Shown: positions 1-7,037 of the stretch, piece after piece | How positions within the stretch are numbered: position 1 is the first letter of the stretch | Layout of the letters: each line of letters begins with the position of its first letter | Source: Tannerellaceae bacterium | GTDB lineage: Bacteria > Bacteroidota > Bacteroidia > Bacteroidales > Tannerellaceae | Direction: 5' to 3' | Assembly: GCA_031267205.1 (NCBI GenBank) | Contig: JAIRZN010000043.1 | Coordinates: 1 to 14,086 of the forward strand | Length of the DNA: 14,086 nt | Position numbers and translations under genes: made by a program | The notes under the pieces: model-generated | Told to the model about the DNA's origin: nothing | Databases searched by the model: none | Seen by the model: the letters and a program-made list of their open reading frames with translations, nothing else

Positions 1-350
1 AGGTCGATCGAAGCGGAAAACCAGCCGTTCACCGTGGCCGGGGATAGCGTTACTCCCATACGTTTTGAACCTTCAGGTATAGGGTCGGGTTCGATAATCT
101 CTTCCCTGCGTTCCAATTCGGCGGGTAAGGGCTGACGTACCGGCTTGCCGGGATTTTCCTTATTTTTCTCCCGCTCGTAAGTGATCGTTTCCTTAGCGGC
201 CTCCAATGCGGACTGCGCTTCTTCGGGAAAGCTGTCCTCTCCCCCGAAGTCTAATCGCAACTGATTGGGGTCTTCCTTAACGTAACGCTCCGAAGAACGT
301 CCGAACAGAATACGGCGAATGTAGAAAAGTAAGCCTTCGGTCAAGTACAT
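1..350 (-). pseudogene. IS66-family transposase remnant (TnpC-like), internally deleted and cut by the window edge
   Basis: Reading leftwards from an ATG at 350 gives 116 codons that stay open to the window edge. The protein carries IS66 transposase hallmarks: RRILFGRSSER at residues 12-22, an acidic QLRLDFGGED stretch at 29-39, LPAELERREEIIEP at 75-88, and LSPATVNGWF at 102-111. In intact IS66 transposases, as I know the family, the EGSK-type motif after the acidic EIIEP block is followed by roughly 70-80 residues (the zinc-binding segment and the start of the catalytic domain) before the LSPxTxxxW helix. Here EGSKR runs directly into MGVTLSPATVNGW, so the middle appears deleted, with a junction near 56-70. 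The usual coiled-coil N-terminus is also missing, since an in-frame TAG lies four codons before this ATG. No tnpA or tnpB accessory genes are visible. I infer a dead element. The family call is firm; the deletion rests on remembered family architecture. Confidence 0.78.
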
Positions 351-497
351 CTTGCGTGCGCACTATTCATGGTTTAACTTTCTTTAGAAAGCTACAAGGC
401 GCCCAAAAATTTCAACTCCGATCTTTTTTTGATCGCAAACTTAAGGTCCGCTCTGCGCCTGCCTCATATGTATCAAAGTACATTCAAAAAAAATAAG

Positions 498-505
498 TAC
501 ATTTG
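498..505 (+). promoter_or_regulatory. Candidate Bacteroidota -7 element (TACATTTG) for the dCMP deaminase operon
   Basis: TACATTTG matches the TAnnTTTG -7 consensus of the Bacteroidota primary sigma factor exactly. It ends 5 bp before the ATG at 511, which would place the transcript start about 2 nt before the start codon. No matching TTTG -33 box sits 19-21 bp upstream, so support comes from one element only. The rest of the 351-510 gap is AT-rich. It shows a small CTTTCT-TT-AGAAAG inverted repeat and a CGATC-T7-GATCG inverted repeat (419-435), but no gene. Confidence 0.5.
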
Positions 506-510
506 CCGTC

Positions 511-966
511 ATGGGCGAAAAGATAGAAAAACAATCGGAATTAGACCGGCGATACCTGCGCATGGCCAGGATATGGGCGGAAAATTCGTATTGTAAACGC
601 CGTCAGGTAGGTGCTTTGATTGTAAAAGACAACAGGATTATCTCCGACGGCTATAACGGCACTCCCTCCGGATTTGAAAACGTATGCGAAGACGAAAATA
701 ACGTGACCAAGCCATACGTGCTCCATGCCGAAGCCAATGCCATAACCAAGGTCGCCGCTTCGTCGAACAGCAGCAAAGACGCTACCATATACATAACCTC
801 CGCTCCCTGCATCGAATGCGCCAAGTTGATTATACAGGCCGGTATCAGGCGGGTCGTATATTCGGAATTATACCGTATAGAGGATGGTTGCAAACTGTTG
901 GAACGCGCCGGAATCGTTTTGGATTATATTGACATAACAGATAATATCACTAAGCATTATGAATAA
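511..966 (+). CDS. dCMP deaminase family protein (cytidine/deoxycytidylate deaminase fold)
   Basis: This 151-residue protein is predicted to deaminate dCMP to dUMP in the cytosol, feeding dTMP synthesis. The zinc-dependent deaminase signature is complete: HAEANAI at 72-78 supplies the zinc-binding His72 and catalytic Glu74, and PCIEC at 99-103 supplies Cys100 and Cys103. The block YCKRRQVGALIVKD (27-40) followed by NGTPSGFENVCED (49-61) is typical of the dCMP deaminase subgroup rather than cytidine or tRNA adenosine deaminases. Length fits the family. The start at 511 keeps the conserved LDRRYLRMARIWA N-terminus; the next in-frame ATG would cut into it. The gene opens the operon and its last 8 bases overlap the protease start. 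There is no Shine-Dalgarno sequence, and the -7 box is only 5 bp away, so the mRNA may be leaderless. A role as a riboflavin-type or competence-associated deaminase is unlikely. Confidence 0.93.
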   Translation: MGEKIEKQSELDRRYLRMARIWAENSYCKRRQVGALIVKDNRIISDGYNGTPSGFENVCEDENNVTKPYVLHAEANAITKVAASSNSSKDATIYITSAPCIECAKLIIQAGIRRVVYSELYRIEDGCKLLERAGIVLDYIDITDNITKHYE

Positions 967-2680
967 AAAATTAACCCTGTGGCTTCCTGTAATCATAGCG
1001 ACAAGCATTGCAATAGGCATCTTTGTCGGGAACTTCTTCACAACTTCCGTCATACAAGGAAAAACAAAGAATTATTTAGGCGGAAATAAAATTAATACCG
1101 TACTTGACATTATAGACAGCCAATACGTAGACACGGTAAATATCCGGGATTTGTCGGAAGGGGCAATTTTAAAAATATTCGACGAACTTGATCCTCATTC
1201 CCTTTATATCTCAGCCGAAGACGCCCAGAGTGTCAACGAAGAGTTAGAGGGTTCGTTCAGCGGTATAGGAGTATCTTTTAATATGCAGACCGACACCATA
1301 CTCGTTGTAGGCGTGATACCGGGCGGGCCATCCGAAAAAGCGGGCATCCTGCCCTTCGACCGCATCATTACTATCAACGATTCGCTATTCGCCGGAAAAA
1401 AGATAGACCAGAACGAGGTTATGAAAAACCTGCGCGGAACTAAAAACAGTACGGTCAAATTAGGCGTCAAACGCCGGAACAGTCCGGACATGATATACTT
1501 TGACGTAACCCGCGGCGACGTGCCGGTATACTCGGTCGACGCGTTTTATGAAGTAAGCAAAGGCACAGGATATATAAAGGTAAGCAGGTTCACCCGTACC
1601 ACCTATAACGAGTTTATCACGGCTATCGCCAAACTGAAAAACGAAGGATGCAACGCCTTCATCATTGATTTGCGTGGCAACACGGGGGGTATAATGGAAA
1701 CGGCTATCCACATGGTCAATGAGTTCCTCCCGAAAGGCCGGCGGATTGTCTATACCGAAGGCAAAGCTTTTCCGCGCAATGACATCTATGCCGACGGCAC
1801 AGGCACATGTATGAACGACCCCGTCATAGTACTGACCGACGAAGGTTCGGCCTCGGCAAGCGAAATATTCGCCGGCGCAATCCAGGATAATGACCGGGGC
1901 CTTGTCGTAGGCCGCCGCACTTATGGCAAGGGACTTGTACAATCGCAGGTCGGCATGTCCGACGGCTCGCAGTTGCGCCTCACTATCGCCAGATACTACA
2001 CTCCTTCAGGGCGCTCTATACAGAAAGAATACGAGATGGGACATTCGGAAACATACGATATGGATATTTACAACCGCTATATGCACGGCGAATTTTATTC
2101 CGCCGACAGCATAAAGACGGACAGCCTGCCCAAGTACGAAACAATAGGAGGGCGGACTGTGTTTGGCGGAGGAGGTATCATGCCCGACATATTTATCCCC
2201 AGCGATACAAGTGGAATAACCTCTTACTTCAACAATATTACACGGAACACGAATGTCCTTTATTTATACGCTCTGGAGTACTCGGATAGTAATTATGACA
2301 AACTTTCCTCTTTCCAGACATGGCAGGAGTTATACAGCTACCTGCGACAGCAGCAGTTGTTGCCCCGCCTCACGGATTTCGCGGCAAGTCATGGCGTGAA
2401 AAAACGTCCCGGACTGATCGAAATATCAGCCGGCTTGATTGAAACTCACATGCTCTCTTATATCGTGCGCAACTTTTTCGACGAGAACGGATTTTATCCT
2501 ATCTTTTTCAAGGACGATGAAACGATACTCCGCGCGGTACAGATTATAAAGCAGGGGAAGTCGACGCCTTCCCTTGACAGTATACCCGGTAAAAGCATAT
2601 CCGAGTGTACGAACAACTCTTCACCCATGCGCAGGTACGGGCTGATGAGGGAAAGAGTACAGGGAAATCCTGTTGTATGA
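959..2680 (+). CDS. ctpA: S41 family C-terminal processing peptidase (CtpA/Prc type)
   Basis: A 573-residue serine protease, probably periplasmic or anchored in the inner membrane, that trims or degrades exported proteins by recognising their C-termini. Residues 5-27 form one hydrophobic segment after MNKK (uncleaved anchor or signal). A PDZ domain spans about 99-185, with SGIGVSF and the ligand-loop region GGPSEKAGILPFD. The S41 catalytic domain follows (about 195-355): DLRGNTGG at 237-244, GSASASEIFAGA at 296-307 and TYGKGLVQ at 321-328. By family spacing the Ser/Lys dyad is Ser299 and Lys324, 25 residues apart; both are present, so the enzyme looks active. A C-terminal extension of about 200 residues is common in Bacteroidota homologues. 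The start overlaps the upstream stop by 8 bp (ATGAATAA), and the TGA stop overlaps the murB ATG. Substrates are unknown. Confidence 0.94.
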   Translation: MNKKLTLWLPVIIATSIAIGIFVGNFFTTSVIQGKTKNYLGGNKINTVLDIIDSQYVDTVNIRDLSEGAILKIFDELDPHSLYISAEDAQSVNEELEGSFSGIGVSFNMQTDTILVVGVIPGGPSEKAGILPFDRIITINDSLFAGKKIDQNEVMKNLRGTKNSTVKLGVKRRNSPDMIYFDVTRGDVPVYSVDAFYEVSKGTGYIKVSRFTRTTYNEFITAIAKLKNEGCNAFIIDLRGNTGGIMETAIHMVNEFLPKGRRIVYTEGKAFPRNDIYADGTGTCMNDPVIVLTDEGSASASEIFAGAIQDNDRGLVVGRRTYGKGLVQSQVGMSDGSQLRLTIARYYTPSGRSIQKEYEMGHSETYDMDIYNRYMHGEFYSADSIKTDSLPKYETIGGRTVFGGGGIMPDIFIPSDTSGITSYFNNITRNTNVLYLYALEYSDSNYDKLSSFQTWQELYSYLRQQQLLPRLTDFAASHGVKKRPGLIEISAGLIETHMLSYIVRNFFDENGFYPIFFKDDETILRAVQIIKQGKSTPSLDSIPGKSISECTNNSSPMRRYGLMRERVQGNPVV

Positions 2681-3702
2681 CGGGCATGAGAATAGAAGAA
2701 CATTTTCCCTTAGAAAATTACAACACCTTCCGCCTGCCTGTAAAAACGCGCTGGTTCATTGAGTATGATAATGAGGAAGAATTGTTGCGTATCCTGCACG
2801 ACGAGTATTTCATGGAGTGCGCTTACATGCACATAGGAGGAGGGAGTAACCTTCTCTTCCTTAACGATTATAACGGTATCATACTACATTCTGCCATTAA
2901 GGGCGTCGGGATGGTCGAGGAAACCGGAGCGGCGGTCACACTTCGCATAGGAGCGGCGGAGATATGGGACGAGATAGTGGTACTCGCCCTGTCCCGCGGC
3001 TGGTATGGGATTGAGAACCTTTCAGGAATACCGGGCGAATGTGGCGCCGCCGCCATTCAAAATATCGGAGCTTACGGAGTGGAGATCAAAGACGTTGTCG
3101 AAGCTGTTGAAGCTTATGACCGGAATAGTTGCGAAAAACATATTTTCTCAAACAAAGACTGCCTCTATTCTTATCGTCACAGCCGCTTCAAGGATGAATC
3201 AACAGGCCCTTATATCGTAACCCATATACGCATACGGCTATCGAAAACGCCGTCGCCCGCTCTCGGTTACGGCAATCTGGAAGAGCGAGTATCCGCTTGC
3301 GGCATTGAAATAACTCCGTCCGTCGTGCGTGAAACGATATTGACCATGCGCAGGGAGAAACTCCCCGACCCGGCTCAATACGGGAATGCCGGAAGCTTCT
3401 TTATGAATCCGGTTATAACGATGCGGCATTTTGAGGCTTTGAAGGCGGCGTACCCCGGCATCCCGTCTTTCCCGGCGGGCGACAACGGAGTGAAAGTGCC
3501 GGCCGGATGGTTGATAGAACAGTGTGGATTCAAGGGTAAATCGCAGGGAGAGGCGGGAGTATACCATAAACAGGCTTTGGCGCTGATTAACCTCGGCAAC
3601 GCTTCCGGGCAGGACATCGCCTTGTTGGCCGAAGATATACGCTCGGCCGTAGCCGGACGGTTTCATATCACTCTTATGCCTGAAGTTAAATATATAGGAT
3701 GA
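2677..3702 (+). CDS. murB: UDP-N-acetylmuramate dehydrogenase (UDP-N-acetylenolpyruvoylglucosamine reductase)
   Basis: MurB reduces UDP-GlcNAc-enolpyruvate to UDP-MurNAc with NADPH and FAD, the second committed step of peptidoglycan precursor synthesis, in the cytosol. FAD-binding motifs are clear: HIGGGSNLLFL at 52-62 and GIENLSGIPGECGAAAIQNIG from 111. The type I signature YSYRHSRFK (164-172) is present, as is GNAGSFFMNP (236-245) with the catalytic serine at about 240. The C-terminal PEVKYIG carries the conserved glutamate (about 336). I chose the ATG at 2677, giving 341 residues, because it forms an ATGA overlap with the protease stop. The ATG at 2686 (338 residues) is equally possible. 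The frame is open back to 2605, but those residues resemble no MurB N-terminus. The length matches long type I MurB. The gene is translationally coupled on both sides. Confidence 0.96.
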   Translation: MTGMRIEEHFPLENYNTFRLPVKTRWFIEYDNEEELLRILHDEYFMECAYMHIGGGSNLLFLNDYNGIILHSAIKGVGMVEETGAAVTLRIGAAEIWDEIVVLALSRGWYGIENLSGIPGECGAAAIQNIGAYGVEIKDVVEAVEAYDRNSCEKHIFSNKDCLYSYRHSRFKDESTGPYIVTHIRIRLSKTPSPALGYGNLEERVSACGIEITPSVVRETILTMRREKLPDPAQYGNAGSFFMNPVITMRHFEALKAAYPGIPSFPAGDNGVKVPAGWLIEQCGFKGKSQGEAGVYHKQALALINLGNASGQDIALLAEDIRSAVAGRFHITLMPEVKYIG

Positions 3703-4463
3703 TGAAAATAACATTCCTGGGTACCGGAACATCTACCGGAGTCCCTGAGGTGGGATGCCGCTGTGACGTTTGCACAAGTGTGGACAGCCGCGATTGCCGT
3801 TTGCGTACTTCCGTACTTGTGGAGACGCAGGGTAAGAACATACTGCTCGACTGCGGCCCGGATTTCAGGTCGCAGATGCTTGCCAATCCGGTCACACGCT
3901 TGGACGCCGTCGTCATCTCGCACGAGCATTACGACCATGTAGGAGGATTGGACGACCTGCGTCCTTTCTGCATCCGCGAGGGTTTGGATGTTTACGCCGA
4001 GCGAAATGTCGCCGACGCTATTTACGCTCGTATGCCGTATGCGTTCCGTATACCTCGTTATCCGGGACTGCCCAACCTGGTGTTGCACCATATAGAAAAT
4101 AAACCTTTCCTTGCCGCGGGCGTTATGGTTACGCCCGTCCGCATCCTGCATGCCTACTTAGAAATACTTGGCTACCGGATAGCTAATATGGCTTATCTTA
4201 CGGACGTGAAAAATATCCCCGAAGTGGAGTTTGACAAACTAAACGGCTTGGATATACTGATAATTGATGCGCTGAGGAGGAAGGAGCATCCTTCGCACGA
4301 AAGCCTTGACGAAGCATTGGCTAACATCGCCCGCATACGCCCTAAAAAAGCTTACCTGATTCATATGAGCCACAGTATGGGACGGCATGTAGATGTTGAA
4401 AACGAACTGCCGCCCAATGTGTACATGGCTTACGACGGTTTGCAGCTTCACCTCGACATATAG
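3699..4463 (+). CDS. Metallo-beta-lactamase-fold hydrolase, PhnP-like
   Basis: A 254-residue MBL-fold enzyme, probably a phosphodiesterase-type hydrolase. The start GTGTSTGVP resembles the PhnP/RNase Z-like branch. Metal-ligand motifs are intact: HEHYDH with His75, His77, Asp79 and His80; His151 in the strand before GYRI; Asp169 in AYLTDV; and His222. Three cysteines, GCRCDVC (Cys20, 22, 25), plus His225 match the pattern and nearly the numbering of the structural zinc site described for E. coli PhnP (5-phosphoribosyl 1,2-cyclic phosphate phosphodiesterase). No phosphonate-degradation genes are nearby, so the natural substrate may differ. ATG at 3699 overlaps the murB stop as ATGA; a second in-frame ATG follows at 3702. 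The 3' end overlaps the opposite-strand gene by 16 bp (4448-4463). The fold assignment is strong; the substrate is inference. Confidence 0.9.
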   Translation: MMKITFLGTGTSTGVPEVGCRCDVCTSVDSRDCRLRTSVLVETQGKNILLDCGPDFRSQMLANPVTRLDAVVISHEHYDHVGGLDDLRPFCIREGLDVYAERNVADAIYARMPYAFRIPRYPGLPNLVLHHIENKPFLAAGVMVTPVRILHAYLEILGYRIANMAYLTDVKNIPEVEFDKLNGLDILIIDALRRKEHPSHESLDEALANIARIRPKKAYLIHMSHSMGRHVDVENELPPNVYMAYDGLQLHLDI

Positions 4464-5305
4464 GCCGTGTAGTCGATATATTCGCCTTCCGTCTCCGTCC
4501 TTACCTCAAGCCGTAGGTAGGGATACCTGCTCGTTATACGCCGCGAAAGAACATCGCCTGCCGAAGCGTGCGGAATGCCGTTGAGAGCTTCGGTCGCTAT
4601 GCTCCCGCGACAGTAGATGTTGCCGCCGCTCATATACAAGTCTGCCGACAGGTATCCGGCATCGCTTAGTCCCAGTTCGTTTGCGCGGAACACTATATTT
4701 ACCGGTTCATTGGCGTTTAACGACATGCGCAGGCGATTCATTCCGGCCGGCAACGATAACTCCCCTGTTTGCTGCTGGGCGGCCGACTGTTCGAGCAATT
4801 TGCTGCTGTAACTCCCCGCCCATACGCCGTTGTGAACATAATAGCCGAAAAACCGGCCGTCCGTATCGGGATAGTAATAGAAGTCCAGACCGTTCCATGT
4901 CTGCCTGTGTGCGGTATAGGGCTTAAACTTATCGGGAAGCAGGTCGTTTATTATCGAGCCTGTCGTTTTTGCGCTTGCCTGCATGTAGCAAACAACTCCT
5001 TGCGGGTGAAAGGAGAAGACGACCAGCGGCGCCTTTGGTATGGCGTCAACCAGAGTGAAGTATATCTCCGGCATCTCCGTCTCAAATACCCTGCGGAAAG
5101 AATCATGGTTCATCATCTCGCTGAAGACGAGCGGACGGTTGACGGCCATAAGCGTCCGTACATTGCCGGGCACCGGCGTATATATGGCATCCGGCCGGCT
5201 GTTTTCCTTTTCTCGGCTTACAGCTTTGAAGTACGCCACGACTGCAATGGACAGGAACAATATTGAGGCGACGGCAATGATCAATTCTTTCAGGTAAGCC
5301 CTCAT
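4448..5305 (-). CDS. Hypothetical membrane-anchored protein
   Basis: I do not recognise this 285-residue protein. It opens with MRAYLKE and a single strong hydrophobic segment at about residues 7-26, followed by a charged KAVSREKENS stretch. The remaining 255 or so residues look soluble, so a cytoplasmic N-terminus with a large periplasmic domain is the likely topology. The domain is rich in aromatic residues (YYYPDTDGRFFGYYVHNG at about 146-163) with alternating hydrophobic stretches, suggesting beta structure. No catalytic motif, lipobox or repeat is evident. The ATG is separated from the nth stop by one base, so it is almost certainly the last gene of the pheS-nth unit. Its tail runs into the end of the MBL gene on the other strand. 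Composition does not differ from its neighbours, arguing for a resident gene rather than a recent arrival. Confidence 0.8.
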   Translation of the reverse strand: MRAYLKELIIAVASILFLSIAVVAYFKAVSREKENSRPDAIYTPVPGNVRTLMAVNRPLVFSEMMNHDSFRRVFETEMPEIYFTLVDAIPKAPLVVFSFHPQGVVCYMQASAKTTGSIINDLLPDKFKPYTAHRQTWNGLDFYYYPDTDGRFFGYYVHNGVWAGSYSSKLLEQSAAQQQTGELSLPAGMNRLRMSLNANEPVNIVFRANELGLSDAGYLSADLYMSGGNIYCRGSIATEALNGIPHASAGDVLSRRITSRYPYLRLEVRTETEGEYIDYTAYMSR

Positions 5306-5306
5306 C

Positions 5307-5951
5307 TCAATTCCGGTAGGTTGTGTAGAAGTATTTGCACCACGGTTTTATCCCGCAGTCGCCGCATTTGGGATGGTGCGAGGTGCATACGTAACGGCCG
5401 TGCAGTATTAGCCAGTGATGCGCTTTGGGAATCAACTCGTCGGGTATGTACCTGATCAACTCTTTTTCCGTTTTGTGCGGCGTCTTGCTGTCGTCGGTTA
5501 AACCGATGCGGTTGGCTACGCGGAAGACGTGTGTGTCCACCGCCATCGCGGGCTTGCCATAGACTACGGAGGCTATCACGTTCGCCGTCTTGCGGCCTAC
5601 GCCGGGCAGGTTTTGTAGCTCGTCGACATCGGAGGGTACCTGCCCGTTGAATTTCTCTAAAAGCATTTGGGACATGCCGACTAAATGCTTTGCTTTATTG
5701 TTGGGATAGGAAATGCTTTTTATGTACTCGTACACTGCTTCGCAGGAGGCGGCTGACATCGCTTCCGCCGTGGGAAAGGCTTCGAACAACGCCGGCGTAA
5801 TCATATTAACACGTTTATCCGTGCACTGCGCCGAAAGGATAACGGCTACGAGCAACTGGAACGGGTCTTCGTAATGCAGTTCGGTCTCCGCCGACGGCAT
5901 ATTACACTCGAACCAACTGATTATTCCTTCGTACCGATCTATCTTGCGCAT
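5307..5951 (-). CDS. nth: Endonuclease III (DNA glycosylase / AP lyase)
   Basis: Nth removes oxidised pyrimidines from DNA and nicks the abasic site, starting base excision repair. With the ATG at 5951 the protein is 214 residues, normal for the family. The helix-hairpin-helix motif LPGVGRKTANVI (115-126) holds the catalytic Lys121, and AVDTHVFRVANR (137-148) the catalytic Asp139. The C-terminal [4Fe-4S] cluster loop is intact: Cys189, 196, 199 and 205 in the spacing C-x6-C-x2-C-x5-C. The frame extends upstream to an ATG at 5999 inside pheS, but those 16 extra residues lie in pheS coding sequence and are not family-like. The chosen start sits 7 bp after the pheS stop, consistent with co-transcription. 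The unknown membrane protein follows after one base. Confidence 0.97.
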   Translation of the reverse strand: MRKIDRYEGIISWFECNMPSAETELHYEDPFQLLVAVILSAQCTDKRVNMITPALFEAFPTAEAMSAASCEAVYEYIKSISYPNNKAKHLVGMSQMLLEKFNGQVPSDVDELQNLPGVGRKTANVIASVVYGKPAMAVDTHVFRVANRIGLTDDSKTPHKTEKELIRYIPDELIPKAHHWLILHGRYVCTSHHPKCGDCGIKPWCKYFYTTYRN

Positions 5952-5958
5952 CACCAAT

Positions 5959-6978
5959 TCAATTAGCCGACTCGAATTGTTGCAGGAAGCGTATATCATT
6001 TTCCGAAAACAGGCGCAGGTCCGTTACCTGGTATTTCAAGTTCGTGATGCGTTCTATACCCATGCCGAGGGCGTACCCTGAATAGATACGGCTATCGATG
6101 CCGCAGTTGTCGAGTACGTTGGGATGAACCATGCCGCAGCCTAATATTTCTACCCAGCCTGTATGTTTGCAGAAGGGGCAACCCTTGCCTGAGCAGAGGT
6201 TGCAGGATATGTCCATCTCGGCCGACGGCTCTGTGAACGGAAAGTACGAGGGCCGCAGCCGTATCTTGGTGGTGGCCCCGAATAGTTCTTTGGAGAAGAA
6301 GAGCAGCGCCTGTTTGAGGTCGGCGAAGGATACGTCTTTGTCGACATAGAGGGCTTCTACCTGGTGAAAAAAGCAGTGCGCACGGTACGAGATGGCTTCG
6401 TTGCGATATACGCGGCCGGGGCATATTATGCGGATGGGCGGCTGTTGCTTTTCCATGACGCGCGTCTGTACGGACGAGGTATGCGTGCGCAGAAGTATTT
6501 CGGGGTCGTGACGTATAAAGAACGTGTCCTGCATATCGCGCGCCGGATGATCTTCTGCGAAGTTGAGGGAGGAAAAAACGTGCCAGTCGTCCTCTATCTC
6601 CGGGCCTTCGGCTATGCTGAAGCCGAGACGCCCGAAGATGTCGCATATCTCCTTTTTTACTGTCGATATTGGATGGCGCGTTCCCAAGGGCTGCGGATAT
6701 GCGGTGCGCGTGAGGTCGACGTCGTTGGGCGTCGCCACACTTTCGTCGAGGGCGTCCTTTAGCTCCTTGATCTTTTGCTGAGCCGTTTCTTTCAGCCGGT
6801 TAAGATATAGGCCCGTCTCGCGTTTGTGCTCGGCTGCCACGTCGCGGAAGTCGTTCATCAATTGTGATATTTCGCCCTTTTTGCCGAGGTAGCCGATTCT
6901 TAATGTTTCGAGACCTGCGGCGTCGGCGGCTTTCCATTCCTTTACTTCTTCGAGCAAAGTTTTTATCTTGTTGATCAT
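5959..6978 (-). CDS. pheS: Phenylalanyl-tRNA synthetase alpha subunit
   Basis: PheS carries the catalytic site of the cytosolic alpha2-beta2 enzyme that charges tRNA-Phe. The 339-residue protein has the expected order: an N-terminal coiled-coil arm (about 1-85), class II motif 1 around HPISTVKKEICDIFGRLGF (102-120), motif 2 around GRVYRNEAISYRAHCFFHQ (188-206), and motif 3 at GYALGMGIERI (301-311). Between motifs 2 and 3 lies a four-cysteine cluster (Cys259, 262, 267, 270; C-x2-C-x4-C-x2-C), as in other Bacteroidota and some Gram-positive PheS proteins; it could bind zinc. pheT is not in this window, so the subunits are encoded apart here. The start at 6978 has a well-placed upstream promoter, and the gene leads the pheS-nth-hypothetical unit. 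Confidence 0.97.
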   Translation of the reverse strand: MINKIKTLLEEVKEWKAADAAGLETLRIGYLGKKGEISQLMNDFRDVAAEHKRETGLYLNRLKETAQQKIKELKDALDESVATPNDVDLTRTAYPQPLGTRHPISTVKKEICDIFGRLGFSIAEGPEIEDDWHVFSSLNFAEDHPARDMQDTFFIRHDPEILLRTHTSSVQTRVMEKQQPPIRIICPGRVYRNEAISYRAHCFFHQVEALYVDKDVSFADLKQALLFFSKELFGATTKIRLRPSYFPFTEPSAEMDISCNLCSGKGCPFCKHTGWVEILGCGMVHPNVLDNCGIDSRIYSGYALGMGIERITNLKYQVTDLRLFSENDIRFLQQFESAN

Positions 6979-7007
6979 AATTTAGTGGATTATTTTGTTG
7001 TGTGTGG

Positions 7008-7037
7008 CAAAATTAACCTTTTCTTTTTACTGTACAA
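7008..7037 (-). promoter_or_regulatory. Promoter for the pheS-nth-hypothetical unit
   Basis: On the minus strand, TAATTTTG (7015-7008) matches the Bacteroidota -7 consensus TAnnTTTG. A TTG core (7037-7035) lies 19 bp upstream as the -33 element. The predicted start near 7004 gives a leader of about 26 nt before the pheS ATG at 6978. The promoter overlaps the last codons of maeB, so pheS need not rely on read-through. Confidence 0.6.

Noticed and set aside
419..435. CGATC-T7-GATCG inverted repeat as a terminator or IS end
   Set aside because: The stem is only 5 bp with an all-T loop and no T tail, and there is no matching partner repeat or target duplication in the window.
351..510. tnpB or the missing transposase N-terminus upstream of the IS66 remnant
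   Set aside because: Minus-strand frames here are broken by stops within a few codons and show no tnpB motif.
2605..2676. Upstream start for murB at 2605
   Set aside because: It would overlap 76 bp of the protease gene, and the added residues are not MurB-like; the ATGA overlap at 2677 is more natural.
5952..5999. Upstream start for nth at 5999
   Set aside because: The extra 16 residues overlap pheS coding sequence and do not resemble endonuclease III; the ATG at 5951 gives the family length.
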